From positions 1-64,000 of the forward strand of contig JAZRZJ010000014.1 of NCBI GenBank assembly GCA_045601285.1: 64,000 bases of DNA, in the 5' to 3' direction. The notes beneath the pieces are model-generated. The model was not told where the DNA came from and did no database searches. It worked only from the letters and a program-made list of their open reading frames with translations. The DNA is from F23-B02 sp045601285 (GTDB lineage Bacteria; Bacillota; Clostridia; Oscillospirales; Oscillospiraceae). A program made the position numbers and the translations under genes. Each line of letters starts with the position of its first letter. Within the stretch, counting starts at the first letter, position 1. Below, in pieces: positions 60,103 to 64,000 of the stretch.

Positions 60103-61326
60103 ATGGGTATTTATGAAGAACTGGTTGCCCGCGGACTTATTGCCCAGGTGACGAACGAGGAAGAAATCAGAGAAATGGTCAACAACGGCAAAGCTGTATT
60201 TTACATCGGCTTTGACCCCACCGCAGATTCTCTGCACGTAGGTCATTTCATGGCGCTTTGCCTTATGAAGCGTTTGCAGATGGCAGGAAACAAGCCCATC
60301 GCCCTCATCGGAGGCGGCACCGCAATGATCGGCGATCCCTCAGGCAGAACCGATATGCGCTCCATGATGACCAAGGAAACAATTGACCACAACTGTGAGT
60401 GCTTCAAAAAGCAGATGTCCCGCTTCATCGAGTTCGGCGAAGACAAGGCAATGATGGTGAATAACGCCGACTGGCTTCTCGACCTCAACTACATTGAATT
60501 TATCCGTGATATCGGTGCCTGCTTCAGCGTAAACAATATGCTCCGTGCCGAATGCTTCAAGCAGCGCATGGAAAAGGGTCTCAGCTTCCTTGAGTTCAAC
60601 TATATGCCCATGCAGAGCTATGACTTCTATTATCTGTATCAGAAGCACGGCTGCAATATGCAGTTCGGCGGCAACGACCAGTGGAGCAATATGCTCGGCG
60701 GCACTGAGCTTATCCGCCGTAAGCTCGGCAAGGACGCTCACGCAATGACCATCACTCTGCTTCTCAACTCCGAGGGCAAAAAGATGGGCAAGACCGCCTC
60801 CGGCGCAGTTTGGCTTGACCCCAACAAGACCAGCCCCTTTGAATTTTATCAGTACTGGCGCAATGTGGGCGATGCCGACGTTCTCAAGTGCATTCGTATG
60901 CTTACTTTCCTGCCTCTCGAGCAGATTGACGCAATGGACAAATGGGAGGGCAGCCAGCTTAACAGAGCAAAGGAAATTCTTGCTTATGAGCTTACCGCTC
61001 TTGTACACGGCGAGGAAGAGGCAAAGAAGGCCGAGGCATCCGCAAAAGCACTCTTCGGAGGTAACGGCAGCAATGATAATATGCCCACCACCGAAATCAG
61101 CGAGGCCGACCTTGTTGACGGCGCAATGGACCTCATGACCGCCCTTGTAAAGACCGAGCTCTGCGCATCCAAGAGCGAGGCACGCCGCAATATTCAGCAG
61201 GGCGGCGTTTCCGCAAACGATGAAAAGGTCAGCGATATTTCCAAGTCCTTCACCGCAGAAGAGCTTAAGGCAGGCGTTGTTCTCAAGCGCGGTAAGAAGA
61301 GCTTCAACAAAATTATTCTCAAGTAA
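60103..61326 (+). CDS. tyrS: Tyrosyl-tRNA synthetase
   Basis: A 407-residue class I synthetase. HIGH-type motif HVGHF near residue 46, KMGKTASGAVWL (KMSKS loop) at about residue 227, and a C-terminal S4 domain (ASKSEARRNIQQGGVSANDEKV). AGGAG precedes the ATG. Only 18 bases separate it from the upstream gene and no T-box is present. Strong codon bias suggests high expression. Confidence 0.96.
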   Translation: MGIYEELVARGLIAQVTNEEEIREMVNNGKAVFYIGFDPTADSLHVGHFMALCLMKRLQMAGNKPIALIGGGTAMIGDPSGRTDMRSMMTKETIDHNCECFKKQMSRFIEFGEDKAMMVNNADWLLDLNYIEFIRDIGACFSVNNMLRAECFKQRMEKGLSFLEFNYMPMQSYDFYYLYQKHGCNMQFGGNDQWSNMLGGTELIRRKLGKDAHAMTITLLLNSEGKKMGKTASGAVWLDPNKTSPFEFYQYWRNVGDADVLKCIRMLTFLPLEQIDAMDKWEGSQLNRAKEILAYELTALVHGEEEAKKAEASAKALFGGNGSNDNMPTTEISEADLVDGAMDLMTALVKTELCASKSEARRNIQQGGVSANDEKVSDISKSFTAEELKAGVVLKRGKKSFNKIILK

Positions 61327-61340
61327 AGGTCGTGTAATAA

Positions 61341-61823
61341 ATGTCCATAGAAAAGGGAAGAGCGTACTTCCGTCAGTTCGGAATGGAAGACCGCGTTCTC
61401 GAATTTGAAGTTTCAAGTGCAACAGTTGAGCTTGCGGCACTTGCAGTAGGCGTTGAGGGGGCAAGAATTGCAAAAACCCTGTCCTTCAAGAAGGACGATT
61501 CCTGCATTCTCATTCTTGCCGCCGGTGATGCAAGAATAGATAACCGCAAATTCAAGGATTATTTTCACATGAAGGCTAAAATGCCCACTCCCGAAGAGGT
61601 CCTTGAGCTTGTGGGCCACCCCGTAGGAGGAGTTTGCCCCTTCGGAATTAATGAGGGCATTGAAGTTTATCTCGATGAAAGCCTCAGGCGCTTTGAAACC
61701 GTTTTTCCCGCAGTAGGCAGCGGCAACAGCGCAATCGAGCTAAACCTTGAGGAGCTGTACAAATACTCCAATGCAATTGCATGGATCGATGTCTGTAAGC
61801 TTCCCGAGCATGTAACAGAATAA
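61341..61823 (+). CDS. YbaK/EbsC family aminoacyl-tRNA deacylase
   Basis: A 160-residue protein of the YbaK/ProRS-editing (INS) family, with AKTLSFKKDDSCILILAAGDARID, KMPTPEEVLELVGHPVGGVCPFG and a PAVGSGNSAIELNLEEL end. It would hydrolyse mischarged tRNA, mostly Cys-tRNA-Pro or Ala-tRNA-Pro. It follows tyrS and ends at a bidirectional terminator. Confidence 0.9.
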   Translation: MSIEKGRAYFRQFGMEDRVLEFEVSSATVELAALAVGVEGARIAKTLSFKKDDSCILILAAGDARIDNRKFKDYFHMKAKMPTPEEVLELVGHPVGGVCPFGINEGIEVYLDESLRRFETVFPAVGSGNSAIELNLEELYKYSNAIAWIDVCKLPEHVTE

Positions 61824-61826
61824 CAG

Positions 61827-61860
61827 AAAATCGGTGAAAGCATTTGCTTTCACCGATTTT
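61827..61860. terminator. Bidirectional terminator between convergent genes
   Basis: Perfect 15-base stem (61827-61841 with 61846-61860) with loop ATTT and A4/T4 at the ends, between the YbaK-like gene (plus) and a zinc-ribbon gene (minus). Confidence 0.88.
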
Positions 61861-61864
61861 AAAA

Positions 61865-62731
61865 TTACCAGAAATAAGAGTTTTTCCAAGAGTACACGTG
61901 CCAGAAGCCGTCATAGCTGTCACTAATTTCGTCCCAGTCTGTTCCGTCAACTACTCTTACCTTATAGGTGTCTCCGTCATACTGAATATCGAATTTGTAC
62001 CAGCTTTCATCTCCGTCTTCATCATATGTATACTCTACCATTGAGGTGATTTTTCCGAAAATGTTATACTCATATACTTCTTTCCATTCATAATTTCCGT
62101 CTTCATCAAGAGAGCCAATCTGCATACCGTGACTGTCATAAACGTATGTCCAGCAATTATAGCCGTCTTCGTCAAAATACTGGTTATATGTCAGGCCGTC
62201 CTCAACATAGGTGTTAACATCATAATGTGTTTTTTCGTCTTCATCTGAAAACTCCTGAGTTGCGGAAACCATTTTATGATTATCATCATATACATATGTC
62301 CATATTGATGTATAATCTTCATCTGCATAGGAACGCTCTGTACGGATAAGGTCAGAACCATCATAGAAGTAATCTGTCGTAGCATAATACTCATTCTCAT
62401 CGTATGTAACGCGCTGAGTAAGAAGGATCTTCTGATTACCGAATATGTCGGTAAAGAAGAAAAGGGCGGCTGCAATTCCGATAAGAGCAACGAATATCAG
62501 CAGGAATATCAGCAGACCCTTGTGCTTACGTTTTTTCTTTTCCCTTTTGGGTTTGACGCTTTTTTCGAGAACTGGCTGCTCCACCATGGATTCATCAAAT
62601 ACCGCAGGTTCATATACGGGCTGCTGAACTTCGGGCTTTTCCTGAACGGGCTGCTGAAGAGGATTTCCGCACATACCGCAAAACTTTGCCCCATCCTCAC
62701 AGGGCGCTCCGCACTTTGTGCAAAACTTCAT
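61865..62731 (-). CDS. Zinc-ribbon membrane protein with YD-rich exported domain, paralogue 1
   Basis: A 288-residue protein. A cytoplasmic C4 zinc ribbon at the N terminus (FCTKCGAPCEDGAKFCGMCG), a Pro/Glu-rich linker, a basic stretch (KREKKKRKHKG), one membrane segment (about residues 74-93) and an exported domain made of repeated Tyr/Asp/Glu-rich strands (TYVYDDNHKM, TYVYDSHGM, YEYNIFGKI, YTYDEDGD) resembling YD/RHS-type or MORN-like repeats. It ends SYFW. The gene is a paralogue of the one at 62845-63651. Function unknown. Confidence 0.8.
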   Translation of the reverse strand: MKFCTKCGAPCEDGAKFCGMCGNPLQQPVQEKPEVQQPVYEPAVFDESMVEQPVLEKSVKPKREKKKRKHKGLLIFLLIFVALIGIAAALFFFTDIFGNQKILLTQRVTYDENEYYATTDYFYDGSDLIRTERSYADEDYTSIWTYVYDDNHKMVSATQEFSDEDEKTHYDVNTYVEDGLTYNQYFDEDGYNCWTYVYDSHGMQIGSLDEDGNYEWKEVYEYNIFGKITSMVEYTYDEDGDESWYKFDIQYDGDTYKVRVVDGTDWDEISDSYDGFWHVYSWKNSYFW

Positions 62732-62773
62732 ATAATTTCTCCTTTCAATGTATTGCCGAGTATTGCTGAAATA

Positions 62774-62803
62774 ATATTAGCATATTTTGTAATATACAGT
62801 CAA
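62774..62803 (-). promoter_or_regulatory. Promoter of zinc-ribbon paralogue 1
   Basis: On the minus strand TTGACT (62798-62803), 18 bases, TAATAT (62774-62779). The bases from TTGACTGTA onwards look like the promoter of paralogue 2. Confidence 0.65.
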
Positions 62804-62810
62804 TAAGGCA

Positions 62811-62845
62811 ATCAAAAAGCTACGGTTACTCCGTAGCTTTTTGAT
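62811..62845 (-). terminator. Terminator of zinc-ribbon paralogue 2
   Basis: Perfect 15-base stem (62811-62825 with 62831-62845) containing AAAAAGCTACGG, loop TTACT. It reaches the last base of the stop codon of the minus-strand gene. Confidence 0.85.
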
Positions 62846-63651
62846 TACCAGAACATAGAGGTTTCGTATTCGAGATAGAATATCAAATCGTCGTACCCTC
62901 CATCATAGTAATCGGTTGCGTCAACGCATCGCATCACAGCGTTATCATCGGTATACTGGATTTCGTAATACTCATACCAATCAGTATTTCCGTTTTCTTC
63001 ATAGCCGATGTCTCTGAGAGCAACAATTCTTCCTTTTGCATCGTAGTCTGCTTCCTCCACGCTTTGAATACTTCCATCTTCGGCAAGAGTTCTGACGTAA
63101 TTAAGGTTTTTGTCGTAAACTTCTGTTTTGTAAAGACCGTCGGTACCCTGATAATAGTAGTTATAATACCACTCACCGTCAATATTTTCCGTTACAACTC
63201 TATACTCGGTAACTTCATATTTTTCAGAAAAGTCGTCTTCGCATATTTTATAATATTCTTTTGCGGCAATCATTTCGTGGCCAGAGGCAAAGGAACATTC
63301 CCGCACACGCTGGTAGTCCTCATTACCGTCCTCATCGTAATATGTAATCGTTCTTCTCAGCATATTACCGTTATCGTCAAACATGCGGTCCTGAACAAAA
63401 TTTAAGTCGCTACCCCGATAAGCTGTCATTTTTGTAACTTGAAAAGTATGGTTACCAAAAATGTTTGTAAAAACAAAAAGAACGGCAAGGACAGCTATCA
63501 CCAGAGCAATTGAGATAATAATCAGAGTTTTCTTTTTTGCGGGTTTATTTTTCTCTGTCGGTGCTGTCGAAGCCTCTAATGGTCCTCCGCATCTTTCACA
63601 GAACTTGGCTTCGTCACCGTACTTAATATTGCATCTGCTACAGAATTTCAT
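62845..63651 (-). CDS. Zinc-ribbon membrane protein with YD-rich exported domain, paralogue 2
   Basis: A 268-residue protein with the same layout: zinc ribbon FCSRCNIKYGDEAKFCERCG, a short linker, basic KPAKKK, a membrane segment at about residues 43-62 (LIIISIALVIAVLAVLFVF), then TNIFGN as in paralogue 1 (TDIFGN), and an exported Tyr/Asp/Glu-rich region with repeated elements (TYYDEDGN, YYYQGTDG, DYDAKGRI). It ends SMFW. Each gene has its own promoter and terminator. Function unknown; the zinc ribbon in the cytoplasm and a repeat domain outside suggest a sensor or anchoring role. Confidence 0.8.
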   Translation of the reverse strand: MKFCSRCNIKYGDEAKFCERCGGPLEASTAPTEKNKPAKKKTLIIISIALVIAVLAVLFVFTNIFGNHTFQVTKMTAYRGSDLNFVQDRMFDDNGNMLRRTITYYDEDGNEDYQRVRECSFASGHEMIAAKEYYKICEDDFSEKYEVTEYRVVTENIDGEWYYNYYYQGTDGLYKTEVYDKNLNYVRTLAEDGSIQSVEEADYDAKGRIVALRDIGYEENGNTDWYEYYEIQYTDDNAVMRCVDATDYYDGGYDDLIFYLEYETSMFW

Positions 63652-63680
63652 AATGTGAGTCCTTTCTTAATACTGTTTTC

Positions 63681-63709
63681 AATTTATCATGCAAAAAGAT
63701 TACAGTCAA
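63681..63709 (-). promoter_or_regulatory. Promoter of zinc-ribbon paralogue 2
   Basis: On the minus strand TTGACT (63704-63709), 17 bases, TAAATT (63681-63686), followed by AAGAAAGGA-type ribosome binding site before the ATG. Confidence 0.68.
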
Positions 63710-63750
63710 GAAATATGTGGAAAAATCAAGCATTTGCGTACGCAATTTGC

Positions 63751-63779
63751 TTGCCATTCAATATATTGTGATGTATAAT
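63751..63779 (+). promoter_or_regulatory. Promoter of rpe
   Basis: TTGCCA (63751-63756), 17 bases, TATAAT (63774-63779), giving a leader of about 115 bases. Confidence 0.75.
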
Positions 63780-63799
63780 GTAAACGCAAGATTATGTGC

Positions 63800-63873
63800 A
63801 GCAGGGGATACCTCTTTTGAAGTACCCCCTTATATCAAAGCGGCGGTGCGCACCTGACCGCTGAATCATTTTA
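63800..63873 (+). ncRNA. Structured leader of rpe, class unknown
   Basis: The leader can form GGGG-A-TAC...GTA-CCCC (63804-63832) and a second element GCGG-C-GGTGCGCACC-TGA-CCGC (63842-63863), both GC-rich in an AT-rich background. There is no T tract just after it. I do not recognise a riboswitch class. It could regulate rpe or encode a separate small RNA. Confidence 0.4.
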
Positions 63874-63901
63874 TGCCGTACACTTTACAGAGGTTAACAC
63901 T

Positions 63902-64000
63902 ATGATTAAGATTGCACCATCAATACTATCCGCTGATTTTGCAAAGCTCGGTGCTGAAATTGAGGATATTAAGGCAGGCGGCGCGGACTATGTACATTTT
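63902..64000 (+). CDS. rpe: Ribulose-phosphate 3-epimerase, 3' end outside the window
   Basis: The first 33 residues (IKIAPSILSADFAKLGAEI, then GGADYVHF) are the start of the pentose-phosphate enzyme that interconverts ribulose and xylulose 5-phosphate. AGAGG lies before the ATG. In most Firmicutes rpe follows rsgA; here about 20 kb of other genes separate them. Confidence 0.93.
   Translation, partial: MIKIAPSILSADFAKLGAEIEDIKAGGADYVHF

Noticed and set aside
60340..61473. A 377-residue minus-strand frame
   Set aside because: It is antisense to tyrS, a strongly biased gene, and shows no family features.
1..64000. CRISPR array, phage, transposon or defence island
   Set aside because: No regularly spaced repeats, cas, integrase, transposase, restriction or toxin-antitoxin gene was found on either strand.

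Overview
The window is a gene-dense piece of chromosome from an endospore-forming member of the class Clostridia, probably of the Oscillospiraceae/Ruminococcaceae type. The evidence is the complete spoIIIAA-AH operon, a spoIVFA/spoIVFB-like pair, gerW (ytfJ) and a DUF3794/LysM spore protein, together with the MEP isoprenoid genes (dxs, ispD, ispF, ispH), an IspH-ribosomal protein S1 fusion, the TIGR03960/TIGR03936 radical SAM pair, and RemA, CdaA and PASTA-kinase genes. The placement below class is inference; no rRNA is present. Base composition looks moderate and even, and I saw no phage, transposase, CRISPR array or obvious genomic island.

Layout. 1-1,000: the end of an unknown small gene, then a gene-free stretch with intrinsic terminators, two 98-bp repeats that carry the 3' end of tRNA-Pro, and the intact tRNA-Pro(CGG) on the minus strand. 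1,081-4,960: spoIVFA-like, spoIVFB-like and the radical SAM pair. 4,968-9,450: rplS with its own promoter and leader, lepB, rbgA, rnhB, yraN, thrC. 9,486-10,431: a minus-strand DUF1540 gene and a metallophosphoesterase. 10,455-16,826: the protein quality-control run tig-clpP-clpX-lon-engB. 16,828-21,798: M50 protease, scpA-scpB, ytfI-like, gerW, dacF-like, rluB. 21,874-26,678: RpiR-type regulator, BaiN-like flavoprotein, cmk, ispH-rpsA. 26,762-29,970: carD, ispD, ispF, DUF3343, class V aminotransferase. 29,983-43,979: cdaA-cdaR, rseC-like, yicC-remA-gmk-rpoZ-priA-def-fmt-rsmB-rlmN-stp-prkC-rsgA. 43,988-50,431: a 50-aa membrane protein, DUF3794/LysM and spoIIIAA-AH. 50,728-59,687: asp23-nusB-xseA-xseB-ispA-dxs-tlyA-nadK-argR-recN. 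59,692-61,823: a C_GCAxxG_C_C protein, tyrS, ybaK-like. 61,865-63,651: two minus-strand zinc-ribbon membrane paralogues. 63,751-64,000: promoter, structured leader and start of rpe.

The genes fall into translation and ribosome assembly (rplS, rbgA, engB, rsgA, def, fmt, rsmB, rlmN, tlyA, tyrS, rluB, S1), proteostasis, chromosome work (scpAB, priA, recN, xseAB, rnhB), second-messenger and kinase signalling (CdaA, PrkC/Stp), isoprenoid precursor synthesis and sporulation. Most are tightly packed with 1-20 base overlaps or gaps, so they are probably long operons.

The parts that ordinary annotation would miss are: (i) an in-frame ribosome binding site and start inside ispH-rpsA; (ii) two terminator-like hairpins that hold the Shine-Dalgarno sequence and lead straight into a TTG start codon (dacF-like gene and the 50-aa membrane protein); (iii) a roughly 107-nt imperfect hairpin before spoIIIAA; (iv) five consecutive hairpins between spoIIIAH and the asp23 gene; (v) the tRNA-Pro-derived repeats; (vi) the zinc-ribbon paralogue pair with look-alike promoters; and (vii) a structured leader of unrecognised class before rpe. 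I did not find a clearly new defence or biosynthetic system.
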